Position numbers and translations under genes: made by a program. The notes under the pieces were generated by a model. That model was not told the origin of the DNA. It ran no database searches and worked only from the letters and a program-made list of their open reading frames with translations. DNA of 64,000 nt from Deltaproteobacteria bacterium. GTDB lineage: Bacteria > Myxococcota > Myxococcia > Myxococcales > 40CM-4-68-19. Numbering within the stretch: the first letter of the stretch is position 1; the number at the start of each line of letters is the position of its first letter. The DNA lies in contig VBKI01000067.1 in assembly GCA_005879535.1 (NCBI GenBank), positions 1-64,000 of the forward strand. The letters run 5' to 3'. Shown in pieces: positions 32,997-40,479 of the stretch.

Positions 32997-34105
32997 AGCG
33001 CGCGCTCCCCCTCCTGCTCCTGCTCTGCTGCGCCCGGCGCGAGGAGCACGAGACCCCGCGGCCCGCCGCCGGAGAAGTGTGGCTCTCGCGCGAGCAGCTC
33101 GACTCGGAGCAGATGCGGATTGGCGTGGTGGGCGAGCAGCCGGTGGCGACGACGCTGGAGGCTCCCGGCCGCATCGCCTTCGACGACCTGCGCGTCGCGC
33201 ACGTGTTCGCGCCGGTGTCCGGACGGATCGTGAAGATCGATGCCGCGGCGGGACAGCACGTGCGCAAGGGCGACGCGCTGCTGGAGATCGAATCGCCGGA
33301 CGTCGGCGCTGCATTCGCCGACGTGGGCAAGGCCGAAGCAGATCTCGCCGCGAGCGAGCGCGAGCTGAAGCGGCAGCAGGAGCTCGTCGAAGCCCACGCC
33401 GCCGCGCAGCGCGAGCTGGATCAGGCCCGGAACGCCTACGAGCGGGCACGGGCCGAGCTGGCCCGGGCACGGCGGCGGGCGGAGCTGTTCCGGGTGCGCG
33501 GCATCGATCGCGTCACGCAACGCTTCTCGCTCCGCTCGCCCATCGACGGCGAGGTGATCGCGCGCACGGCCAACCCCGGCACCGATGTCCAGGGCCAGCT
33601 CTCCGGAGGGACCGCGCCCGAGCTGTTCACGGTCGGTTCGCTCGAGACTATCTGGGTCTACGCCGACGTCTACGAGGCTGACCTTGCGCGCGTGAAGCCC
33701 GGCGCTGTCGTGCAGGTGAAAGTGATCGCGTATCCCGACCGCAGCTTTCCCGGACGCATCGAATGGATGTCGTCGGTGCTCGATCCCGTCACCCGGACGG
33801 CGCGCCTGCGCTGCCCGCTGGCAAATCCCGATCGCGCGCTCCTCCCCGAAATGTACGCGACCGTCTCCATCGCCACGCCGCCTCGCAAGGCTCTGGTGGT
33901 GCCGCGCAGCGCCGTCCTGCACGTCGGCGACGAGAGGATCGTTTTCGTCCAGAGCGGCACCACCGAGAATGGGCTGCTCCGGTTCCAGCGCCGCCGGGTG
34001 GTCCTCGAAGAGAGCGAAGGCGATCCGGTCCCGGTCAGCTCGGGGCTGCAGGTGGGCGACGCGGTGGTCGTCTCGGGCGCGCTGCTCCTGAGCGGGATGC
34101 TCTGA
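32993..34105 (+). CDS. RND efflux periplasmic adaptor (CusB/CzcB type)
   Basis: A 370-residue membrane fusion protein with a hydrophobic lipoprotein-like start (LPLLLLLCCARREEHE). Its lipoyl-like half (VFAPVSGRIVKIDAAAGQHV, then RKGDALLEIESPDVGAAFAD), a coiled-coil hairpin (VGKADEADLAASERELKRQ-like) and the second lipoyl part (FSLRSPIDGEVIARTANPGT) are in order. The C-terminal beta barrel contains YPDRSFPGRIEWMSSVLDP. It links the TolC protein to the RND pump. Its stop overlaps the pump start by one base. Confidence 0.85.
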   Translation: MKRALPLLLLLCCARREEHETPRPAAGEVWLSREQLDSEQMRIGVVGEQPVATTLEAPGRIAFDDLRVAHVFAPVSGRIVKIDAAAGQHVRKGDALLEIESPDVGAAFADVGKAEADLAASERELKRQQELVEAHAAAQRELDQARNAYERARAELARARRRAELFRVRGIDRVTQRFSLRSPIDGEVIARTANPGTDVQGQLSGGTAPELFTVGSLETIWVYADVYEADLARVKPGAVVQVKVIAYPDRSFPGRIEWMSSVLDPVTRTARLRCPLANPDRALLPEMYATVSIATPPRKALVVPRSAVLHVGDERIVFVQSGTTENGLLRFQRRRVVLEESEGDPVPVSSGLQVGDAVVVSGALLLSGML

Positions 34106-37100
34106 TGCGCTGGCTGGTGGAGAAGGCGCTGGCGGCGCCGTTCATGGTCGTCGCCTGCGCCGCCGGCCTGCTAGGCGTCGGGATCTGGTCTTACACGCGG
34201 ATGGACATTGAAGCCTATCCGAACCCGGTGGCCCCGATGATCGAGGTGATCACGCAACCGGCCGGATGGAGTGCGGAGGAGGTGGAGCGCTACGTGACCA
34301 TCCCGCTGGAGAACGGCCTCGCCGGGATGATCGACCTCGAGCACATCCGATCCCAGTCGCTTTTCGGGCTCTCGGACGTGAAGTGCTACTTCGATTGGAC
34401 GCCGGACTACCAGGTGGCCCAGCAGCGGGTCATCAACCGCCTCCAATTCATCCAGCTACCGCCCGGCATCCAGCCGCAGCTCTCCCCCTGGAGCGCGATC
34501 GGCGAAATCTACCGGTACACGCTGAAGGGACGAGGTTACTCGCTGGCGGAGCTGAAGACCGCGCAGGACTTCATCCTCGAACGGCAGTTCCGCCAGGTGC
34601 CCGGCGTGGTCGACGTGGTCGGGTTCGGTGGCGAGACAAAGGAATTCCACGTCGACGTCGATCCGTACCGGCTCAGGGGTCACGCGCTCACCCTCGGCCA
34701 GCTCACGCAGGCGCTTGCCAACGCCAACCAGAACGTGGGCGGGCAGCGGCTCTCCCTGGGAGAGCAGTCCTTCAACGTGCGCGGCCTTGGCCTCATCCGC
34801 TCGCTCGACGACATCGGGCAAATCGTGCTCGCGCAGCCGAAAGCCGGCACCCCGGTGCGCGTCCGCGACATCGCGCAAGTCCGCGTAGGCGCCGCGCCGC
34901 GGCTCGGCATCGTCGGCAAGGATCTCGAGTCCGACGTGGTGCAGGGGATCGTCCTGATGCGCTACGGCGGATCGTCCCTGGAGACCCTGAAGGGCGTGCA
35001 CGAACGCGTGGATCTCGTTCGCAAGAACCACGTGCTTCCCGTCGGGATGGAAATCGAGCCGTACTACGACCGCGCGAAGCTGGTGAAGCTGACCACCGGC
35101 ACCGTGCTCGAGAATCTCCTCGTCGGCATGGTCCTCGTCACCGTGGTCCTCTGGGTGTTCCTCGGACAGGCGCGCGCGGCCGCCGTCGCCGCCGTCAACA
35201 TCCCCCTCGCGCTGATGGCGGCCTTCTGCGGGATGGTATTCACCGGCACGCCAGCGAACCTCATCTCGCTCGGCGCGGTCGACTTCGGCATCATCATCGA
35301 GCCTACCGTGGTGATGGTGGAGAACGTCTATCGCCACCTCGGGGCGCGGGGACGGGGAACCGTGCGGCAGCGGATCGCCGAGGCGGCGGGCGAGATCGGC
35401 GGCCCGATGATCTTCTCCACGCTGATCATCACGCTCGCCTTCGTCCCGCTCTTCACCCTCACCGGTGTCGCCGGCGTGATCTTCTCGCCGATGGCACACA
35501 CGTACGCGTTCGCCATCGGCGGCGCGGTCGTGCTCTCGGTCGCGCTGACGCCGGTCCTCGCCGCCTGGGCGCTGCGCGTAGACACGAGGAGCGAGCATCG
35601 CGAAGGCCACGAGGAGCCGCACGGTCACGACAACCGCTTCCTTCGCTGGGTGGACCGCGTCTACCGGCCGCTCTTCGAGCTCGCACTGAAACGGCGCCGG
35701 CTGGCGATCGCTCTCGCGCTCGCGCCGGTCCTCGCCGCAGCGGCCCTGCTCGCCGCCACCGGTACCGAGTTCATGCCCAAGCTCGAAGAGGGCAACTTCT
35801 GGATCCGCGCGACCCTTCCCACCAGCATCTCGCTGGACACCAGCGAGAAGCACGTCGGCCGCATGCGCCGCATCCTGCTCGGCTGCGAGGACGAAGGCTG
35901 CAGCCGCCGCCGGAACCCGGAGATTCGAACCGTCGTGTCTCAGCTCGGCCGCCCCGACGACGGTACCGACCCGTCCGGCTTCTACAACATCGAGATGTTC
36001 GCGCCGCTGATCCCCCAGCAGGAATGGCGACGCGGCATCACCAAGGGGAAGCTGACGCAGCAACTCTCGCGCGAGCTGCGCGAGGCCTTCCCCGGCGTCG
36101 ACTTCAACTTCTCGCAGGCCATCGCCGACAACGTGGAGGAGGCGATGAGCGGCGTGAAGGGTGAAAACACCGTCAAGGTGATCGGCCCGGATCTGAAGGT
36201 GAACGAGCAGAGGGCGGCGGAGATCGTCTCCATCCTCCAGCAAGTGCGCGGCGTGGAGGACCTCGGCATGTTCCGCTCGCTCGGACAGCCCGACGTCAAG
36301 ATCGCTCCCGATCGGGAGCGGTGCGGGCGATATGGCCTGAACGTTGGCGACGTCGCCGCGGTGGTCCAGGCCGCCATCGGAGGCCAGGCCGTGACCCAGG
36401 TCTACGAAGGCGAAAAGAAGTTCGACCTGGTGGTCCGCTGGGCAGAGCCATATCGCAAGGATCTCCGGGCCATCCGGCAAATCCTGGTCTCCGCACCTGA
36501 CGGAGCGCAGATCCCGCTCGGCCAGCTCGCGAAGATCAGCGAAGAAGACGGCCCCTCGGTGATCTACCGCGAGGACAACCGTCGCTACGCGCCGGTGAAG
36601 TTCTCCGTCCGCGGGCGCGATCTGGGATCGACCATCGCCGAAGCGCGGGAGCGCGTGGAGTCCGGGGTCAAGCTGCCGTACGACACGTATCTGGAGTGGG
36701 CGGGCGAGGCGGACCAGATGCGCGAGGCCGCAGCGCGCCTGAAGATCATCATTCCCCTGACGCTTCTCCTCATCGCCTTCCTCGTCTACTCGGCGGTGGG
36801 CGGAGTGCTCGACATGCTGATCGTGCTGCTTTCGATCCCGGTCGCCTGCAGCGGCGGAGTGATCGCGCTGTTCCTCACCGGCACGCACCTTTCGGTCTCG
36901 GCCGCAATGGGATTCATCTCCATCTTCGGCATCGCGGTGCAGGACGCGATCATCGTCGTGACCTACGCGAAGAAGATGTGGAACGAAGGACATCCGCTCG
37001 AGGAGGGCGCGCGGCTCGCCGCGGAGCGCGGCCTCCGCCCGGCGCTGATGACGGCGTCGGTGGCGCTGACCGGTCTCTTGCCCGCCGCGCTGTCCCGCGG

Positions 37101-37254
37101 CATTGGGAGCGAGACGCAGAAGCCGCTCGCCATCGCCGTGATCGGAGGGATGCTGGTCCTCGCCATCCTGCCTCGCCTGCTGCTCCCCTCGCTGCTCACC
37201 CTGGCGCACGCGCGGCGCGCCATTCCTGCCCGCGCCGCCGCACCGCAGTGGTAA
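34105..37254 (+). CDS. HAE/CzcA-CusA-type RND efflux transporter
   Basis: A 1049-residue RND pump with two sets of six transmembrane helices separated by large periplasmic loops. It starts MRWLVEKALAAPFMVVACAA and shows the usual GWSAEEVERYVTIPLENGLA, PGIQPQLSPWSAIGEIYRYT, and C-terminal FISIFGIAVQDAIIVVTYAK motifs. The proton-relay sequence in TM4 is DFGIIIEPTVVMVEN: D393, E399, E406. In CzcA the second position is Asp (D408); here it is Glu. Exported cargo cannot be deduced; heavy-metal ions are typical. Complete operon: TolC, adaptor, pump, with overlapping or adjacent genes. Confidence 0.9.
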   Translation: MRWLVEKALAAPFMVVACAAGLLGVGIWSYTRMDIEAYPNPVAPMIEVITQPAGWSAEEVERYVTIPLENGLAGMIDLEHIRSQSLFGLSDVKCYFDWTPDYQVAQQRVINRLQFIQLPPGIQPQLSPWSAIGEIYRYTLKGRGYSLAELKTAQDFILERQFRQVPGVVDVVGFGGETKEFHVDVDPYRLRGHALTLGQLTQALANANQNVGGQRLSLGEQSFNVRGLGLIRSLDDIGQIVLAQPKAGTPVRVRDIAQVRVGAAPRLGIVGKDLESDVVQGIVLMRYGGSSLETLKGVHERVDLVRKNHVLPVGMEIEPYYDRAKLVKLTTGTVLENLLVGMVLVTVVLWVFLGQARAAAVAAVNIPLALMAAFCGMVFTGTPANLISLGAVDFGIIIEPTVVMVENVYRHLGARGRGTVRQRIAEAAGEIGGPMIFSTLIITLAFVPLFTLTGVAGVIFSPMAHTYAFAIGGAVVLSVALTPVLAAWALRVDTRSEHREGHEEPHGHDNRFLRWVDRVYRPLFELALKRRRLAIALALAPVLAAAALLAATGTEFMPKLEEGNFWIRATLPTSISLDTSEKHVGRMRRILLGCEDEGCSRRRNPEIRTVVSQLGRPDDGTDPSGFYNIEMFAPLIPQQEWRRGITKGKLTQQLSRELREAFPGVDFNFSQAIADNVEEAMSGVKGENTVKVIGPDLKVNEQRAAEIVSILQQVRGVEDLGMFRSLGQPDVKIAPDRERCGRYGLNVGDVAAVVQAAIGGQAVTQVYEGEKKFDLVVRWAEPYRKDLRAIRQILVSAPDGAQIPLGQLAKISEEDGPSVIYREDNRRYAPVKFSVRGRDLGSTIAEARERVESGVKLPYDTYLEWAGEADQMREAAARLKIIIPLTLLLIAFLVYSAVGGVLDMLIVLLSIPVACSGGVIALFLTGTHLSVSAAMGFISIFGIAVQDAIIVVTYAKKMWNEGHPLEEGARLAAERGLRPALMTASVALTGLLPAALSRGIGSETQKPLAIAVIGGMLVLAILPRLLLPSLLTLAHARRAIPARAAAPQW

Positions 37255-37284
37255 GCTCGCGCCCTTCGACAGGAGCGCCGCGCA

Positions 37285-37731
37285 ATGGCCCAGGCCAGCA
37301 GATCCGTCACCATCGACGTGCCGCCGGAGAAGCTGTTCGACGTGATCGTCGATTACGAGAGGTACCCGGAATTCTTGCCGGAGGTGAAGAGTGCGAAAGT
37401 GGAAGGGGGACAGGGGGCCATCAAGGAAGTCTCCTACCGGGTCGACATCAAGGCGAAGGTGATCAGCTACACGCTCAAGCACATCGCCGAGCGCCCGAAC
37501 AAGCTTTCGTGGACGATGGTCAAGGGCGAGATGATGAAGGGGAATGACGGGGCCTGGACGCTGAGGCCGGGAGCGCGGCCGGGAACGACGGATGCGACCT
37601 ATAGCATCGACCTCAAGCTCTCCTCGCTGGTCCCGGGCTTCATCGAGAAGGCTCTGGCCGAGCAGTCGCTGCCGGGTCTCCTGGCCAACTTCAAGGCGCG
37701 CGCCGAAAAGCTGCACTCCGGCAAGGCATAG
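37285..37731 (+). CDS. SRPBCC/START-like (polyketide cyclase family) protein
   Basis: A 148-residue protein of the Bet v1-like START superfamily, similar to the RatA/COQ10 group: VTIDVPPEKLFDVIVDYERY, then PEFLPEVKSAKVEGGQG, and the C-terminal helix SLVPGFIEKALAEQSLPGLL, then ANFKARAEKL. The hydrophobic cavity binds lipids or quinones; a coenzyme Q-binding or membrane-lipid role is inferred from the family. It lies 30 bases after the RND pump gene, so it may be the last gene of that operon, although the function looks unrelated. Confidence 0.8.
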   Translation: MAQASRSVTIDVPPEKLFDVIVDYERYPEFLPEVKSAKVEGGQGAIKEVSYRVDIKAKVISYTLKHIAERPNKLSWTMVKGEMMKGNDGAWTLRPGARPGTTDATYSIDLKLSSLVPGFIEKALAEQSLPGLLANFKARAEKLHSGKA

Positions 37732-37737
37732 CTACTC

Positions 37738-37868
37738 CCAAGGCAGCGCGCGGACCGCCGCGGCGCTGCGGGACAGCCGGCGCGACCCCGCGCCGGGCTA
37801 GTTCCAAGGCAGCGCGCGGACCGCCGCGGCGCTGCGGGACAGCCGGCGCGACCCCCACCGGGCTAGTT
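37738..37868. repeat. Tandem duplication, two units of about 65 bp
   Basis: Copy 1 spans 37738-37803 and copy 2 spans 37804-37868. They are almost identical, differing mainly in GCG versus A near the end of each unit. Both begin CCAAGGCAGCGCGCGGACCG and end CCGGGCTAGTT. The unit is GC-rich and can fold locally. It fills the gap between the convergent SRPBCC and GST genes, so it may serve as a transcription-stop region. Confidence 0.85.
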
Positions 37869-37871
37869 CAC

Positions 37872-38462
37872 CTATTCCATTGCGAACCAGGCCGGCTGCT
37901 GGCGCACCCGCTGCAGCCAGGCGCTGACCGACGGGAATTGCGCCAGCTCATGGCCGGCGTCGGGAGCCAGGTGCGTGTACGCGAAGAGCGCGACGTCGGC
38001 GACCGAGTATTCGTCGCCCACGAACCAGGGTCGCTGGGCAAGATGCCGCTCGAGCACCTTCAGCGCCGACACTGCCCGGGGCTTGTAGTGCTCGAACAGC
38101 GAGGCGTGCTGCTCGATGCCAAACTTCTTCCAGACTCGCGGCAGTCCGATGGCCAGCTCCACCTGGTTCTGCTCGAAGAACATCCATTGCTGGACCAAGG
38201 CCTGCGACTTCGCGTCGGTGGGAAGCAGCTTCGAGCCGCGCGCCAGATAGAGGAGGATGGCGTTCGATTCCCCGAGGGCGAATCCGTCATCGACGATGAA
38301 CGGCACACGCCCGAACGGGTTCACCTTGCGGTACTCGGGCGTCCGCACCGCGCCGCCGACGAGGTCCAGGCGGACCACCTCGTGCGGGATCGAGAGCTGC
38401 TTCAGCAGCAGTCGGACCTTGTAGGTGTTTCCCGAGACGGGCGCGTCATAAAAGATGAGCAT
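37872..38462 (-). CDS. Glutathione S-transferase family protein
   Basis: A 196-residue GST. The N-terminal thioredoxin fold carries FYDAPVSGNTYKVRLLLKQL, then NPFGRVPFIVDDGFALGESN (cis-Pro VPF and the E-S glutathione-binding pair), and AILLYLARGSKLLPTDAKSQ. The C-terminal helical domain has the N-capping motif YSVADVALFAYTHLAPDAGH (S-x-A-D). The short start at ATG 38462 fits better than the 38543 extension. The substrate is unknown. It is convergent with the SRPBCC gene over the duplicated element and divergent from the RNase HII gene. Confidence 0.9.
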   Translation of the reverse strand: MLIFYDAPVSGNTYKVRLLLKQLSIPHEVVRLDLVGGAVRTPEYRKVNPFGRVPFIVDDGFALGESNAILLYLARGSKLLPTDAKSQALVQQWMFFEQNQVELAIGLPRVWKKFGIEQHASLFEHYKPRAVSALKVLERHLAQRPWFVGDEYSVADVALFAYTHLAPDAGHELAQFPSVSAWLQRVRQQPAWFAME

Positions 38463-38521
38463 GCGGCGAAACCTACACCTTGCGCGGGCCGGCTGCGCGG
38501 CTCTACCCTGCCGGCGTGCGA

Positions 38522-39367
38522 ATGGAGGATCTCCGCAGGACACCGGTTCCAGAGCTGCAGCGCCTCTACGTCGACGAACGCCGCGATCTTCCCTGCGGCG
38601 GGCTCACGGCCCTGAAGGCGGACCCGCGTGCGGGAGCGAGGGCAGTCGCCGAGAAGATTGAGCGCCGCAACCACCAGGCGCAGGCCGAGGGCCGGAGACT
38701 CTGGCGCCTCTGCGCGTTCGAGCTTCCCCTCTGGGACCAGGGCATCACGCTGGTCGGCGGCTGCGACGAGGTGGGAATGGCGCCGCTGGCAGGACCGGTC
38801 ATCGCCGCGGCCGTCATCCTCCGCCCCGGCGCGCGGATCAAGGGCGTCAACGATTCCAAGCAGCTCACGCCGGAAGAGCGCGTCGAGCTCGAGCCGGAGA
38901 TCCGCGCGCAGGCCGTCGCGGTGGGGATCGGCCGCGCCGAGGTGCATGAGATCGATACCATCAACATCTACCGGGCCGGCCTCCTGGCGCTGAAGCGCGC
39001 CGTGCTCGCGCTCGATCCGCAGCCGCAGCACCTGCTCATCGACGCCCGCAAGCTCGACGGCCTGACGATGCCGCAGCAACCGATCATCAAGGGCGACGCG
39101 AAGAGCATCACCATCGGCGCCGCCAGCATCGTCGCCAAGGTCCACCGCGACCGCCTGATGGCGCAGCTCGACGGCGAGTACCCGGGATATGGGTTCGCCG
39201 ACCACAAAGGATATCCGACCCCGGAGCACCTCGACGCATTGGAGCGCCTTGGTGCGTGCGCGCTGCATCGGCGAAGCTTCGCTCCGGTCGCGAAGAAGCT
39301 CGGCCTGATCCCCGAGCAGCAGGATCTCTTCGCACCGCCGAAGAAGCGCGCCGGCGAAGCGCGCTGA
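38522..39367 (+). CDS. rnhB: Ribonuclease HII with N-terminal extension and altered GRG loop
   Basis: A 281-residue enzyme. The first 70 residues are a helical extension (EDLRRTPVPELQRLYVDERR) seen in the long type of RNase HII. The catalytic domain has VGGCDEVGMAPLAGPVIAAA (D82, E83), HLLIDARKLDG and FADHKGYPTPEHLDAL: the D-E-D-D metal ligands are intact. The usual Gly-Arg-Gly after DEV, which recognises the RNA-DNA junction, is Gly-Met-Ala (85-87). It removes ribonucleotides from DNA hybrids. The next gene follows after 12 bases. Confidence 0.85.
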   Translation: MEDLRRTPVPELQRLYVDERRDLPCGGLTALKADPRAGARAVAEKIERRNHQAQAEGRRLWRLCAFELPLWDQGITLVGGCDEVGMAPLAGPVIAAAVILRPGARIKGVNDSKQLTPEERVELEPEIRAQAVAVGIGRAEVHEIDTINIYRAGLLALKRAVLALDPQPQHLLIDARKLDGLTMPQQPIIKGDAKSITIGAASIVAKVHRDRLMAQLDGEYPGYGFADHKGYPTPEHLDALERLGACALHRRSFAPVAKKLGLIPEQQDLFAPPKKRAGEAR

Positions 39368-39379
39368 GGGGAACGGACA

Positions 39380-40177
39380 ATGGAGCTGCTCCAGGCGCCC
39401 GAAGGCGATGTCGTCGCGACCCACCCAGCCACGCTCTTCGCCCGGATTCTTGCCGTCCTGATGATGATGGTTCCGGGCGCCGCGCTGATCGCGGTGGGAG
39501 CGCAGCTCTCCCCCGCCGACGCCACCAAGCAGATGCCGCTCTTTGCTGGCGGCGGCGCGCTGCTCGCGCTCGGGATCCTCGCCATCGTCCAGCAGAACCG
39601 CAGCAAGGTGGTGGTGCGCACCGACGGGATCGAGCGCTGGGGATTGCGGGGAAAGCTCTGGGCGCTGCGCTGGCCCGAGATGGCGGAGCTGCGGTACCGG
39701 GCGGTGAAGATGCGCCTGTACCACGTCATTCCGGTGGGCACGAACATCTACCTGACGCTCACCGACCCGCAGGGACGCAAGCGCCGGCTCCCGAGCAACA
39801 TGAAGGGAATGGACGTGCTCGCCGAGCGCGTCGCGGACCAGCAGACGGCGGCGCGGTTCGCCGAGGCGCGCGCCGCCATCGACCGGGGCGAGGAAGTGCG
39901 CTTCGGCAAGGCGCTCGTCCTCGACCGGGAGAAGGTCTCGGTCCGCAAGCTGTTCGGCGGGTACAAGTCGTGCGCGCTGCCGGAAATCGAGAAGGTCGTG
40001 GTCGAGGCCGGCGTCCTGCGCATCCGGCAGCGCGGGAAGTTCCTCGCGTTCGGCGGAGGCAGCGTGGGCGCGATTCCCAACGTGTTCCTCTTCCTGCGGC
40101 TGCTCGACGCCCTCGTGGCGCGGCCGACGGCGATCCCCCAGGATCGCGAGTTCTCGGCCCTGGCCAGCGTTGGCTGA
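39380..40177 (+). CDS. DUF6585-like membrane protein
   Basis: A 265-residue protein with two N-terminal hydrophobic segments (FARILAVLMMMVPGAALIAV, then MPLFAGGGALLALGILAIVQ). Two PH-like beta repeats follow: VVVRTDGIERWGLRGKLWAL, then RWPEMAELRYRAVKM, and VSVRKLFGGYKSCALPEIEK with VVVEAGVLRIRQRGKFLAFG. This arrangement resembles DUF6585 and bPH2 membrane proteins of unknown role. It overlaps the start of the YhbY gene by eight bases, and the two genes are probably co-expressed. Confidence 0.65.
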   Translation: MELLQAPEGDVVATHPATLFARILAVLMMMVPGAALIAVGAQLSPADATKQMPLFAGGGALLALGILAIVQQNRSKVVVRTDGIERWGLRGKLWALRWPEMAELRYRAVKMRLYHVIPVGTNIYLTLTDPQGRKRRLPSNMKGMDVLAERVADQQTAARFAEARAAIDRGEEVRFGKALVLDREKVSVRKLFGGYKSCALPEIEKVVVEAGVLRIRQRGKFLAFGGGSVGAIPNVFLFLRLLDALVARPTAIPQDREFSALASVG

Positions 40178-40472
40178 CGCGCTCACCGGCAGGCAGCGGC
40201 GCCATCTGCGCGCGCTGGGGCACCACCTCCAGCCGGTGGTGCAGGTCGGGCACGAAGGAATCACCGAAGCAGTGGTGCGAGAGACGCATCAGCAGCTCGA
40301 GACGCACGAGCTGATCAAGGTGCGCATCGGCGAGAGCTCCCCACAGGATCGGCACGAGGGGGCGGAGCGGCTGGCGGAGAAGACCGGCGCGCAGGTGGCG
40401 CAGGTCCTCGGGCGCACGGCGCTGCTCTACCGGGCACGCAAGGAAGAGCCGGAGATCGTGTTGCCGAAGTAA
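40170..40472 (+). CDS. yhbY: YhbY-like CRM-domain RNA-binding protein
   Basis: A 100-residue single CRM domain: LTGRQRRHLRALGHHLQPVV, then QVGHEGITEAVVRETHQQLE, then THELIKVRIGE, and ALLYRARKEEP. The GxxG-like loop and the LIKVRI strand are the typical CRM features. YhbY binds pre-50S ribosomal particles. The start is TTG 40170, overlapping the previous gene by eight bases; this matches the reading frame and the conserved first Leu. No other ribosome-related gene is adjacent. Confidence 0.9.
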   Translation: MADALTGRQRRHLRALGHHLQPVVQVGHEGITEAVVRETHQQLETHELIKVRIGESSPQDRHEGAERLAEKTGAQVAQVLGRTALLYRARKEEPEIVLPK

Positions 40473-40479
40473 CCGAGGC

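Noticed and set aside
34456-37716. 1086-codon minus-strand frame opposite the RND pump
   Set aside because: Shadow of the pump and SRPBCC genes; no domain pattern and strongly biased composition.
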